Shown here piece by piece: positions 21,173-30,062 of a DNA stretch of 31,265 bases (positions are counted from its first letter, which is position 1; each line of letters opens with the position of its first letter). Source of the stretch: Crocinitomicaceae bacterium (lineage in GTDB: Bacteria > Bacteroidota > Bacteroidia > Flavobacteriales_D > Crocinitomicaceae). The stretch is taken from positions 1 to 31,265 of the forward strand of contig JAURHO010000004.1 in assembly GCA_030833265.1 (NCBI GenBank). The letters run 5' to 3'. A program made the translations under genes and the position numbers. The notes beneath the pieces were generated by a model. The model searched no databases, was not told where the DNA came from, and saw only the letters and a program-made list of their open reading frames with translations.

Positions 21173-23902
21173 TTAACGAATGAGATTCAAGTGACCGGAA
21201 ACGATCTTGCGATAATCGTTTTCTTTTGGCTCAAATTGAAGTTTCCAGATGTAGATTCCAGAAGGAACTTTGGTGCCATCTGGGCCATAAGTACCATCCC
21301 AAGCTTCGGTTGCATCGAAGGTTTCCCAGATCAGTTCTCCCCAGCGGTTGAATACAGCTAAATGGAAAGAATGAGGGTCAAAGCCAGTAGTAAAGATTGC
21401 TTGCCAAGTTTGGTTGTGTTCGTCTTCATCTGGGGTAAACGTATTTGGTAGGTAATAAATTGGCTCTGCAATTACCGGAATGTTCAATTGGTAATCATCT
21501 GAACAGCCTAAAGAGGTGCTTGCGGTGAGTGTCACCAATAAATTCTCAGTTACATCTACATAGTTGTGATTTGGATTTTCTTCGGTGCTGGTTGTGAGGT
21601 CATCGAAATCCCAGACATACGAAATAGCGCCCACAGAATTATTGAGGAACTGCACAGGCATGGTTGTTTCTGTTAGAGAGCCTGGTACACATGAGAAAGA
21701 CGCTACAGGGTAGTTCTCCATGTAAATGTAGTCGTTGTAGGTAGTGGTTTCAATACAGCCAAGTAAGTTGTATTCCAGGGTAATGTCATGGTAACCACTT
21801 GCGTCAAAATTATAAGAAAGGTTGGTTCCGGTTCCGATCGTGGTTCCGTTCCAATACCAAGTGTATTGCGCTCCTTGTACGGCTCCTATGGTGCTTAATC
21901 CAACAAGTAGCGGATTACAACCTGAAAGTGTGTCAGCAACAAATGTTGGAGGTAGTGCAGGTACAATAGTAATAATCATGTCAATGGTGTCACCACACTG
22001 ACCAGGGTCAGGGAAGAAAGTGTGTGTGAAAATACCAGGGATGGAAGTGTCAATAGTTGGTGGAGTCCAAGATCCGGTAATGCCTGGGACGTTGTTAGAT
22101 GTCGTTGGGAAAATCGGATTGGCATCATTTTGACACAACTGAGGTATTTGCGTGAACTGCGGAATAATGAGCGGATCAACGGTGATCGGGAAGGTGAGTG
22201 TTGAGGCACATTGATTCGGATTCGGGGTAAAGGTGTAGTTGACTGTACCAGGTGAGGTGGTAACAACCGTTGGGCTATTCCAAGAGCCTGTAATGAGTGG
22301 GCCATTTAAATAGCTTGTTGTGTTAGTAGCCGTTGTCGGGATAACAACACCAGTCATGTACTGACAAATTTGACCCATCGGGTTAAACTGTGGAGTTGTT
22401 AACGCATGTGTGACGATGTCCATGGTTGCAGGAAATGCACACTGGCCAGCAGTAGGAGTAAATGTATAAGTTGCAGTGCCGGCTACTGCAGTAGAAATTG
22501 TTGCCGGGCTCCAGGTTCCTGTATAAGGAATCGTGTTGGTTGAAGTTGCTGGAAGGGCCGGTGGAACATCGTTGATACAAAGATCTGGCAACTGATTAAA
22601 AGTTGCTTGTTGATTTGGAAGAATCTGGATGTTCATGGTTGCTTGTGTAGCACAGATACCGGCATTCGGTGTAAATGTGTAAGTGAAGGTACCAGAGTTT
22701 GCCGTATTGATTATAGCAGGATTCCAGGTACCGGCGATTGTAGGGGAATTGGTTGAGTTATTGACAAAAGCTGGTGCTGAAGCATCTTCGCAGATTGGCG
22801 CAATTTGGTTAAAGGTAGGAACCACAGGAATATTGACCACCACATTTGTTGTGGCTGTTGAAATACAACCTCCGGCATCATAAGTGAGTGTGTAAGTACC
22901 TGCCATTGCAGCAGTTGCGCTTGGAATACTTGGATTTTGTAAAGCTGAGGTAAAGCCATTAGGACCCGCCCAAGAATAGGCAGGAGCACCCGCAGTGGCA
23001 GTCAAGTTGATTTGATCACCGACGCAATAAGGTCCAGTGTTAGCAACTGTAACAGAAGTAGAACCAGCTGTGTAGGTAATAACCACTTGGCCATGACCAG
23101 TTTGAAAACCTTGCGTGCAAGTTCCGCCAGCAGGGTAGAAGCTTGATCCACCGCCGCCGCCGCCGCCGCCGTTGGCACCTGCACAGCAGTTGTCGCCACC
23201 GCCGCCACCGCCGCCAAAGTAACCGCCTCCGCCTCCGCCGCCTGAAGCAGTTGGGAAAAGACCACCATTACCTCCAGTTCCGATTGTTCCGGCAGTTCCT
23301 GGTTGACCTCCGCCCCATGGTGGGCCACCATTGCCACCTGCAGTTTGGGTTCCGCCACCGCCGCCAGTGCCGGTAAATGGAGAGCCTAAACCTGTCTGGC
23401 CAGTAGCACAACCACCGGCTCCGCCTGTAGCTTGGTAATTGGTTTGTCCGGAGCCACCTGAGCGGCCACCACCTCCGCCAGCAACTACAATGCGGTTGTT
23501 CATGGCATAAGGTGTAACGCGGATATCTGAGGCACCACCGCCTCCTTTAGATTCGTATTGAGGATTGGAAGGAGCTGCTTGTCCGTTTCCGCCACCGTTC
23601 CAGCCGCCTGCAGGGCCAGTAGGGCAACCACCTACGCGAATTTCAAGTACTTGGCCAGGTGTAACAGCAATACTTGGATGCTGTACCCTAGCTCCGTTTC
23701 CACCTTGACCAGAGCCAACAAAAGGAGTGGCAAGAATTCCACCGCCTTTGGCACCGCGCACATCTACTTGAATAGAATAAACACAGGCAGGTACGGTCCA
23801 GGTTTGAATGGCGCCAGTATAGTTAAACGTGACACTTTGTTGTGCCTTGGTTGAGAAAACTAGAAAAAATGAAAGTAGAGAGAAGAGTATCTTCTTGATC
23901 AT
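21173..23902 (-). CDS. Glycine-rich surface protein with four internal repeats and T9SS type B (gliding-type) C-terminal domain
   Basis: 909 residues from the ATG at 23902. A longer frame to 23929 exists, but MIKKILFSLLSFFLVFSTKAQ is a complete signal peptide, and the 9 extra residues come from the promoter region. Residues about 45-280 are a glycine-rich domain (runs of up to eight Gly) with GGGGASDIRV and RIVVAGGGGG, as in the glycine-rich domain common in secreted proteins. Residues 283-360 are an Ig/PKD-like domain (YCVGDQINLTATAG). Four repeats of about 67-72 residues follow (362-648). Residues 735-810 are PKD-like (YVWDFDDLTTSTEENPNHNY). Residues 814-909 are the gliding-motility-type C-terminal domain used by T9SS type B cargo (YLPNTFTPDEDEHN, VFNRWGELIWET, GIYIWKLQF). 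Probably a large extracellular or surface-attached structural protein. Confidence 0.88.
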   Translation of the reverse strand: MIKKILFSLLSFFLVFSTKAQQSVTFNYTGAIQTWTVPACVYSIQVDVRGAKGGGILATPFVGSGQGGNGARVQHPSIAVTPGQVLEIRVGGCPTGPAGGWNGGGNGQAAPSNPQYESKGGGGASDIRVTPYAMNNRIVVAGGGGGRSGGSGQTNYQATGGAGGCATGQTGLGSPFTGTGGGGGTQTAGGNGGPPWGGGQPGTAGTIGTGGNGGLFPTASGGGGGGGYFGGGGGGGDNCCAGANGGGGGGGGSSFYPAGGTCTQGFQTGHGQVVITYTAGSTSVTVANTGPYCVGDQINLTATAGAPAYSWAGPNGFTSALQNPSIPSATAAMAGTYTLTYDAGGCISTATTNVVVNIPVVPTFNQIAPICEDASAPAFVNNSTNSPTIAGTWNPAIINTANSGTFTYTFTPNAGICATQATMNIQILPNQQATFNQLPDLCINDVPPALPATSTNTIPYTGTWSPATISTAVAGTATYTFTPTAGQCAFPATMDIVTHALTTPQFNPMGQICQYMTGVVIPTTATNTTSYLNGPLITGSWNSPTVVTTSPGTVNYTFTPNPNQCASTLTFPITVDPLIIPQFTQIPQLCQNDANPIFPTTSNNVPGITGSWTPPTIDTSIPGIFTHTFFPDPGQCGDTIDMIITIVPALPPTFVADTLSGCNPLLVGLSTIGAVQGAQYTWYWNGTTIGTGTNLSYNFDASGYHDITLEYNLLGCIETTTYNDYIYMENYPVASFSCVPGSLTETTMPVQFLNNSVGAISYVWDFDDLTTSTEENPNHNYVDVTENLLVTLTASTSLGCSDDYQLNIPVIAEPIYYLPNTFTPDEDEHNQTWQAIFTTGFDPHSFHLAVFNRWGELIWETFDATEAWDGTYGPDGTKVPSGIYIWKLQFEPKENDYRKIVSGHLNLIR
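21959..22819 (-). repeat. Four tandem repeats in the T9SS type B protein
   Basis: Units at residues about 362-428, 433-500, 504-576 and 581-648. Each has 'F-x-Q/P-x-x-x-(I/L)C', then a 'G-(T/S)W-(N/S/T)P' strand, 'T-x-x-x-G-x-x-(T/N)-(Y/H)-T-F-x-P' and a closing 'G/N-x-C/QC' strand. Example pairs are GTWNPAIINTANSG and GTWSPATISTAVAG. Confidence 0.8.
23151..23171. repeat. Trinucleotide run (CCG)7 in the poly-glycine segment
   Basis: Seven perfect CCG units on the plus strand. On the coding strand they are mainly GGC codons inside an eight-residue glycine run (residues 245-252). Other CCG/CCA/CCT tracts follow at about 23196-23241. Confidence 0.85.
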
Positions 23903-23926
23903 AGTGTGTAGGTTAACGTAGGTAGA

Positions 23927-23934
23927 CAAATTTA
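23927..23934 (-). promoter_or_regulatory. Possible -7 element for the glycine-rich T9SS gene
   Basis: The minus strand reads TAAATTTG, matching TAnnTTTG, 24 bases before the ATG at 23902. No TTG at proper spacing was found, so support is partial. It overlaps the 9-codon upstream extension and supports the shorter protein. The rest of 23935-24024 shows no promoter I can defend for the divergent gene. Confidence 0.4.
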
Positions 23935-24024
23935 AGTTAAATTATTGTGATTTTAGAACGGAAAACTCCCAAGAGGGTTGCTTTTTACGTAGGAAAACGT
24001 TAATTTTCTATCAAACAATAATTT

Positions 24025-25599
24025 ATGAACCCATATTCAGGGCCTTGGACACAAGCAGAGGCAGCACATCTTTTGCGGCGCACGACCTTCGGAGCAACCT
24101 ACAGTCAAATTGAACAAGCCGTTGGTTCAGGCTTGAATGCCACCTTAGCTCAGCTGCTTTCACTTAGTGTTTTAGACCAACCTTTGGCCTATGATTCCCA
24201 AGAACAAATTGTTAGTTTAGGGACAACTTGGGTCAATGCGGTTTATCCGGCAGACGTAACGGCTAATCAACAGACCGAAAACGCCCGAAGAAAATCATTA
24301 GGCGCCTGGCTGATGAAAAACATCAATCATGAGCAGCTTAATTTGAATCAAAAAATGCTCTTTTTCTGGCAAAATCATTTTGGGGTAACCACTTCAGGTG
24401 ATGCTCGGGCGATGTATCAGTTTTTAAGTGTCTTGCAACAGCATGCCTTGGGCAATATTAAAGATCTCGTGAAGGCGGTTGCTACCGATCCGTGTATGTT
24501 GCTTTTTTTAAATGGCTCTACCAACACCGTTTATTCACCAAATGAGAATTTTGGCCGCGAATTACTCGAACTTTTTACCATCGGTAAAGGACCTCAATTA
24601 GCAAGTGGCGACTACGGGAATTATACAGAAGAGGATGTGGCTGCTGCCGCTAAAATTTTTACAGGTTTTACGGTTCAAGGTGTGCGTAGCGCTACCCAAA
24701 CTCAGGTAAGTAGTCAGTTTATGCCCTTGCTGCATGACAACAGCACAAAAACGCTCTCTTACCATTTCAATGGTCTGCAAATTAGTCCAAACGGCGCCAA
24801 TGAGCACTTGAATTATATCGATGTTATCTTTAATCAACCAGAAACCGCTAAATATATTTGTAGAAAGCTTTACCGCTATTTTGTCAATTATGACATCAGC
24901 CCTTGGGTAGAAACGAATATTATTGCTGCGCTGGCACAAACTTTCATCAATTCAAATTTTGAAATACAGCCTGTACTGAGTCAGTTATTGGGAAGTGAGC
25001 ATTTTTATGATAGTAGCGTTAGAGGCGCCATTATCAAATCTCCGTTAGAAGCCATTTTTTCAATGCTCAATGGCACACAATCTTTGCTCAATTTTGATTT
25101 ACAAACCACGGCTCAGATGTATCTTACGATGTACACTGTTGCCGATCAAATGGGACAAGAGTATGGTGCGCCTCCGAGTGTTGCAGGCTGGACAGCCTAT
25201 TATCAAGCACCGGCTTATTCTAAATTATGGATCAATTCCACTTATTTAAAAAAGCGCTTCGATATCGCGCTACTCATGACCGCCAATGGCCTCACCATTA
25301 ATGGACAGAATTTTTCTCTGAATTTTTTGGGTTTACTCAATGGTTTATCAGACCCGAGTTCGGCCCCGCAGGTGATTGCCGATTTGTGCTTGGTTTTTTG
25401 CCCCAAACCAATTGATGCCGCAGATCAACTTTATTTAAAAAGTTTACTTACAGGTGGCTTGCCAGATTTTGAATGGACGCTTCAGTACAACGACTATTTG
25501 GCAGACCCTACCAACTCGGTATTTTCGTTGCCAGTTACACAGAAAGTGAAAGCTGTGCTGAATACATTGTTTAGAATGCCTCAATTCCATGTCTACTAA
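24025..25599 (+). CDS. DUF1800 family protein
   Basis: 524 residues. The start MNPYSGPWTQAEAAHLLRRTTFGAT is the typical opening of DUF1800 proteins. Conserved stretches include MLFFWQNHFGV, PNENFGRELLELFTIG, IFTGFTVQG, KYICRKLYRYFV and PPSVAGWTAYYQ. The function is unknown; family members are paired with DUF1501 proteins in many bacteria. There is no signal peptide, and a TAA at 24019-24021 blocks any upstream extension, so if exported it would need a partner. The stop TAA shares its last base with the ATG of the DUF1501 gene (TAATG), implying translational coupling and a stoichiometric relationship. Family call is secure. Confidence 0.9.
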   Translation: MNPYSGPWTQAEAAHLLRRTTFGATYSQIEQAVGSGLNATLAQLLSLSVLDQPLAYDSQEQIVSLGTTWVNAVYPADVTANQQTENARRKSLGAWLMKNINHEQLNLNQKMLFFWQNHFGVTTSGDARAMYQFLSVLQQHALGNIKDLVKAVATDPCMLLFLNGSTNTVYSPNENFGRELLELFTIGKGPQLASGDYGNYTEEDVAAAAKIFTGFTVQGVRSATQTQVSSQFMPLLHDNSTKTLSYHFNGLQISPNGANEHLNYIDVIFNQPETAKYICRKLYRYFVNYDISPWVETNIIAALAQTFINSNFEIQPVLSQLLGSEHFYDSSVRGAIIKSPLEAIFSMLNGTQSLLNFDLQTTAQMYLTMYTVADQMGQEYGAPPSVAGWTAYYQAPAYSKLWINSTYLKKRFDIALLMTANGLTINGQNFSLNFLGLLNGLSDPSSAPQVIADLCLVFCPKPIDAADQLYLKSLLTGGLPDFEWTLQYNDYLADPTNSVFSLPVTQKVKAVLNTLFRMPQFHVY

Positions 25600-27152
25600 T
25601 GAAAAGAAGAAGTTTCCTTAAAACAGGTGCCTTGGCAAGTATTTCCTTGCCATTCGTGCAAAACGGGTTTTCTATGCAAGCGGTGGCCAAACATTTGTTT
25701 GAAGTACCAAAAAGCGCCGAAGATAAAGTGCTGGTCTTGATCCGAATGAATGGCGGTAACGACGGTCTCAATATGGTTTTCCCCCGCGATCAGTATGCTG
25801 AATTAGTGGTCCAACGTGCCAATATTTTGGTTCCGGAGGCCAGCATTTTACCCCTAACGACCGATGTAGGTTTGCATCCAAAAATGACGGGTTTACAAAC
25901 ACTTTACAACGAAGGGAAATTGTCGGTGCTTCAAAATGTAGGCTATCCAGAACCCAACAGGTCACACTTTAGATCGACCGATATCTGGACAACTGGTTCT
26001 TTAGACGTCAATCAAACCAGTGGCTGGCTTGGGCGTTACTTTGATTCAACGTATCCTAATTTTCCAGATGCCTATCCAAATGTCGACTACCCAGATCCCT
26101 TTGCTATTTCTATGGGTTCAGAGGTTTCAGCGACCTGTCAGGGCTTGGTCGGTAATTTTAGTCATGCGGTGAATGACCCTTTTAGCACTGGTGTTTTACC
26201 TTTAACACCTGTTGTAAATGACGGTAGTTATTATGGCTCCCAGATCGAGTACATTTCGACTTTGATTAACCAGACCAATGAGTATGGCCAACAAATCAAT
26301 AGTGCTGCGGTTGCCGGTAATTCACTTTCGAATCTTTATGATCCTCTGAATTCATTAGCTGTGCAACTGAAATATGTAGCCCAAATGATTTCGGGTGGTT
26401 TGAAAACCAAAGTTTATATTCTAAATATCAATGGCTTTGACACGCATGATGCGCAAGTGGATGCCAATGATGTCAGTGAAGGAGCACATGCGATTTTATT
26501 GCAGCGTTTGTCGGATGCCATTCGGGCTTTTCAACACGATTTACAATTGTTGGGGCTTGAACAGCGCGTGGCCGGCATGACTTTCTCAGAATTTGGTCGT
26601 CAGATTGCCAGCAACGGTAGCTTAGGTACGGACCATGGTGATGCGGCGCCTTTATTTTTATTTGGATCCTGTATCAGTAGCGGAATTGTGGGCCCGAATC
26701 CGCAAATTCCTAATCAGGTCAATAACCAAGCAGGTTTGCCCATGCAAATTGATTTTCGGAATGTTTATGCCAGCCTTTTAAAAGACTGGTTTGAAGTAGA
26801 TCCGAATGTTATTCAAAGTTTATTTGAGCAAAACATTCAATACTTGGACATTTTGCAAGGATGTACAAATGCGGTTGAAAATCAGGAAGGCATTAAGCAT
26901 GAACAGCAAGCCCTTGCTTTTCCGAATCCGAGTTTAGGGATGCAACACCTCAAATTCTGGAGTGAAGGTGCTCATTATCAGATTTTCATTGTTAGTCAAC
27001 AAGGTAAAATAGAGGCGAAAATTTATGACGCCTACTTAGAAGCAGGGCAGCAGATTCTTGGTTTTAATTTGCAAAAACTGGCCTCAGGATCTTATTATTA
27101 CCTCATTAAATCTGCTGAAAAACAACAACTTGTCGCTTTGCAAAAGCTCTAA
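25599..27152 (+). CDS. DUF1501 family protein with Tat-like signal and T9SS tail
   Basis: 517 residues. The N-terminus MKRRSFLKTGALASISLPF is a twin-arginine (Tat) signal (RRSFLK at 3-8). The core resembles the alkaline-phosphatase/sulfatase-like fold of DUF1501: VLVLIRMNGGNDGLNMVFP (about 45-63), NRSHFRSTDIW, INGFDTHDAQ, and EFGRQIASNGSLGTDHG (about 330-346), which holds likely metal ligands. Residues about 437-517 look like a T9SS type A sorting domain (ALAFPNPSLGMQHLKF, ending QLVALQKL). The family's substrate is unknown. The gene overlaps DUF1800 by one base and converges on the M1 peptidase gene with 7 bases between. A Tat signal plus T9SS tail in one protein would mean export folded with cofactor, then surface delivery (inference). 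Confidence 0.85.
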   Translation: MKRRSFLKTGALASISLPFVQNGFSMQAVAKHLFEVPKSAEDKVLVLIRMNGGNDGLNMVFPRDQYAELVVQRANILVPEASILPLTTDVGLHPKMTGLQTLYNEGKLSVLQNVGYPEPNRSHFRSTDIWTTGSLDVNQTSGWLGRYFDSTYPNFPDAYPNVDYPDPFAISMGSEVSATCQGLVGNFSHAVNDPFSTGVLPLTPVVNDGSYYGSQIEYISTLINQTNEYGQQINSAAVAGNSLSNLYDPLNSLAVQLKYVAQMISGGLKTKVYILNINGFDTHDAQVDANDVSEGAHAILLQRLSDAIRAFQHDLQLLGLEQRVAGMTFSEFGRQIASNGSLGTDHGDAAPLFLFGSCISSGIVGPNPQIPNQVNNQAGLPMQIDFRNVYASLLKDWFEVDPNVIQSLFEQNIQYLDILQGCTNAVENQEGIKHEQQALAFPNPSLGMQHLKFWSEGAHYQIFIVSQQGKIEAKIYDAYLEAGQQILGFNLQKLASGSYYYLIKSAEKQQLVALQKL

Positions 27153-27159
27153 TCTTGCT

Positions 27160-29457
27160 TTAATTTCCGCGTTGCATTTGCTCTAAACGTTGCTGACGCT
27201 GCATCGGATTTTCTTTGCTTTGCTCTTGCTTATAGAGTTGATAACGCGTTGGTTGCATTTGACGCGGCCAAGTATTGTTATCAAGATCGGTGTCTGCTGT
27301 TTCTAAGAAAGGGTCTAGTCTGAAAGAAACTACCTCTTTGTCATAGATGAATACTTTGCTTACTTTTTGCTCTTCAATGCGCCAGATTTCTGCCGGGATG
27401 CGTTCAACCTTGGTGCTGCCATCAGCAAAGGTGGCTTCAATGATCAGTGGCATTACGATACCTCCGATATTTTCAAAGCTGAGTTCATAGAGTTGTTTGC
27501 CCGCGTTCAAATAAGCGAGGTCTTCTGAGCTGGTTTTACTCAAGAAAGACTGATATGCTTTTTCATCGAGGGCATCCACTTTGTATAAATCTCGTTTGGC
27601 ATAGAAGTCATTGATGTTGGCATCTTTTTCATTGACCGTTGCGGCAATGGCGGTTTTGTTGCGGGTGTCTCCGATAAAGGCGTCTTTTTGCGCGTCCTTA
27701 TTTTGAAGGAAGGCTTTTTCAAGCGCTGGGTTTTGAGTATTCAGTTGAAACCATTTGACGTCGGTGAGTGCGATATCGACGTTATCTGTGGAATAAAACC
27801 AAGCGCGCCAGAACCAATCGAGGTCTACGGCTGAAGCGTCTTCCATGGTGCGGAAGAAGTCGGCGGGGGTAGGGTGTTTGAAGGCCCAGCGTTCGCAATA
27901 CGTTTTGAAGGCGTAGTCAAATAATTCGCGGCCCATAATGGTTTCACGGAGGATGTTTAATGCGGTTGCCGGTTTTCCGTAGGCGTTATTTCCAAATTGT
28001 TTGATGGATTCTGAGTTGGTCATGATTGGAGAAATACCCGATTTATCTCCGCGCATGTAGTCGGCAATGAGGTAGGCTGGCCCACGACGCGAAGGGTATC
28101 CGCGTTCCCACTCTTGTTCGGTAAGGTATTGTACAAAAGTATTGAGTCCTTCGTCCATCCAAGTCCATTGGCGCTCATCCGAATTGATGATCATCGGGAA
28201 GAAATTGTGTCCTACCTCGTGGATAATCACACCCCACATGCCGTATTTTTCTCCTTCTGAGTAAGTTCCGTCAGCTTCTGGTCGGCCGCCGTTGAAGCAA
28301 ATCATCGGGTATTCCATACCAATCCATTTCGAGTGAACAGAAATGGCAACCGGATACGGATAATCGATGGTGTATTTAGAATACGTTTTGATGGTGTGGG
28401 CAACTAACTTCGTTGAATATCGCTCCCAAAGTGGATTACCTTCTTTCGGGTAGTAGCTCATGCAAAGTACATTTTTTGAACCCACCGTTTGGTTTTGTGC
28501 ATCCCAAATGAATTTTCTTGAGGTCGCAAAAGCGAAGTCGCGTACATTTTGTGCTTTGTATACCCAAGTTTTGGTTTGGGTACTTTTATTTTTTTCAGCA
28601 GCCTCTGCCTCCGCTTGCGTTACAATGATAACGGGGCTGTTTGATTTCTTGGCCTGTTCGTAGCGCTTGCGTTGCTCTGGCGTTAAAATACTTGCATAAT
28701 TCTGACACTCACCTGTTGCTGCAACAATGTGATCAGCAGGTACGGTCAAGGAAACTTCGTAGTCACCAAAAGGCAAGGTGAATTCTCCACGCCCTAAGAA
28801 TTGCTTGTTTTGCCAGCCTGTTACGTCGTTGTAGACACACATGCGCGGGAAGAATTGGGCAATTGTATATAGGTAGTTTTGGTCGGTTTCAAAATATTCG
28901 TAGCCCGATCTACCGCCCACTTGCATGCGGTCATTGATGTTGTACCACCACTTGATTTGAAAAGAAATACTTTGACCAGGAAGCAAAGGCTTGGCAAGGT
29001 CAATGCGCAGCATGGTTTTATTGATGAAGTAACTGAGTTTTTGACCACTAGTGCTCGTGATTTGCTCAATTTTAAAACCGCCGTCGTATTTGAAGTCTCG
29101 TTTGCGCAGATCGCCTACGCTTTTGAAGTTTTCCATTTTCTCCACTTCAATCAGCTTAGTGTCCGAGTTCTCGTCATAGATGTTCTGATCGAGTTGTAGC
29201 CACAAATAATCGAGCCTATCTGGTGAATTATTGGTGTAGGTAATGGTTTCAAAACCATCGAGGCGTTGCTTGGCGTCGTCAAGTACCAAGTTCATTTTGT
29301 AATCGGCTTTTTGCTGGTAATAAGCATGGCCAGGCGCCCCTGATGCAGTTCGGTAAGAATTCGCAGTTGGTAATTCTTGATCGAGTTGTGCAAATTTGGC
29401 TTGTGAAAAAGCCATGGTACTGAGTATTAATGAAAGGCTGAGTAAACTGTATTTCAT
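27160..29457 (-). CDS. M1 family metallopeptidase (secreted)
   Basis: 765 residues. Signal peptide 1-19 (ends MAFSQ). The N-terminal beta domain (about 40-270) is followed by the gluzincin catalytic domain. The zinc motif HEVGH (413-417) with the third ligand Glu 18 residues later (436, in TWMDEGLNTF) is intact, and W-x-x-G-M-E-Y-P (about 376-384) stands where classical aminopeptidases have GxMEN. No T9SS tail is seen; the C-terminus is a basic Gln/Arg-rich segment (MQRQQRLEQMQRGN), so it is probably periplasmic. The family removes N-terminal residues or trims peptides; with the altered GxMEN, exact specificity is unclear. The start codon overlaps the stop of the DUF6702 gene by 4 bases (ATGA). 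Confidence 0.9.
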   Translation of the reverse strand: MKYSLLSLSLILSTMAFSQAKFAQLDQELPTANSYRTASGAPGHAYYQQKADYKMNLVLDDAKQRLDGFETITYTNNSPDRLDYLWLQLDQNIYDENSDTKLIEVEKMENFKSVGDLRKRDFKYDGGFKIEQITSTSGQKLSYFINKTMLRIDLAKPLLPGQSISFQIKWWYNINDRMQVGGRSGYEYFETDQNYLYTIAQFFPRMCVYNDVTGWQNKQFLGRGEFTLPFGDYEVSLTVPADHIVAATGECQNYASILTPEQRKRYEQAKKSNSPVIIVTQAEAEAAEKNKSTQTKTWVYKAQNVRDFAFATSRKFIWDAQNQTVGSKNVLCMSYYPKEGNPLWERYSTKLVAHTIKTYSKYTIDYPYPVAISVHSKWIGMEYPMICFNGGRPEADGTYSEGEKYGMWGVIIHEVGHNFFPMIINSDERQWTWMDEGLNTFVQYLTEQEWERGYPSRRGPAYLIADYMRGDKSGISPIMTNSESIKQFGNNAYGKPATALNILRETIMGRELFDYAFKTYCERWAFKHPTPADFFRTMEDASAVDLDWFWRAWFYSTDNVDIALTDVKWFQLNTQNPALEKAFLQNKDAQKDAFIGDTRNKTAIAATVNEKDANINDFYAKRDLYKVDALDEKAYQSFLSKTSSEDLAYLNAGKQLYELSFENIGGIVMPLIIEATFADGSTKVERIPAEIWRIEEQKVSKVFIYDKEVVSFRLDPFLETADTDLDNNTWPRQMQPTRYQLYKQEQSKENPMQRQQRLEQMQRGN

Positions 29458-30020
29458 GGTTTCAAGGGTATATTTTGAATTTCTTTTCCCGGAATAAAAT
29501 TCAGGGTTTCTTTTTGCTTTCTGTAAATGAGGGTGAGCTTATTTTGTTGTCCTGAGAAAGTATCGAACAAAGCATCAAAGTGCACATTTAAAGTATTGGT
29601 GTAAGGTAAGCCTAAGCTGGCAGGCAAATAGACTAACGTTACGGGTGCAGATACAAAACACTCAATGGTGCCATTGAGTTGTGGTGAGATACCTTCTAAA
29701 CTAAATTTTGTTTGGCAATGGGCATCAAAAGCATTTGAATCTAGTGCACATCCATAGGAAATAATGAGGTGTTGATTGATGTAAGCTTCAAGCTGAGCTC
29801 GGATAGGTGAGCTTTCGTCAGATTGTTCAAGCTTTCCTATGAGTGAACCTTTAGGATCAAGGGCTTTTTCGAGGTCGTGGGTAGTGAAAATGATCGTGCC
29901 TTCTAAACGCTGCGCCAGTTCATTGTATGCTACTTCAGCATATGCAAAGTAAAATTCATGGCTCCAAGCCTTATTTTGGAAAACCAATGCAAAAAGAAAT
30001 AAAACGCAAATTTTTCGCAT
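29454..30020 (-). CDS. DUF6702-like secreted protein coupled to the M1 peptidase
   Basis: 188 residues from the ATG at 30020. The frame is open to 30074, but those extra 18 codons would reach into a terminator hairpin at 30063-30087, and MRKICVLFLFALVFQNKAWS is by itself a full signal peptide. The mature protein starts HEFYFAYAEVAYNELAQRLE and continues FTTHDLEKAL, matching my memory of DUF6702, a Bacteroidota family with an H-x-F-Y-x-S/A-x-x-E opening that is often next to M1 peptidases. It is rich in beta strands, with cysteines at GCALDSN, HCQTK and ECFVS. No catalytic motif is seen; a chaperone or partner of the M1 peptidase is a reasonable guess. The ATGA overlap supports coupling. Confidence 0.75.
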   Translation of the reverse strand: MRKICVLFLFALVFQNKAWSHEFYFAYAEVAYNELAQRLEGTIIFTTHDLEKALDPKGSLIGKLEQSDESSPIRAQLEAYINQHLIISYGCALDSNAFDAHCQTKFSLEGISPQLNGTIECFVSAPVTLVYLPASLGLPYTNTLNVHFDALFDTFSGQQNKLTLIYRKQKETLNFIPGKEIQNIPLKP

Positions 30021-30062
30021 GGCTACGAAAATACAAAAAGCAACTGAAATTTGTATCAAATA

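Noticed and set aside
23002..23376. Long open frames on both strands opposite and beside the glycine-rich segment (for example an Arg/His-rich frame at 23143-23376)
   Set aside because: They are by-products of the GGN codon run; composition is biased and no promoter or homology supports them.
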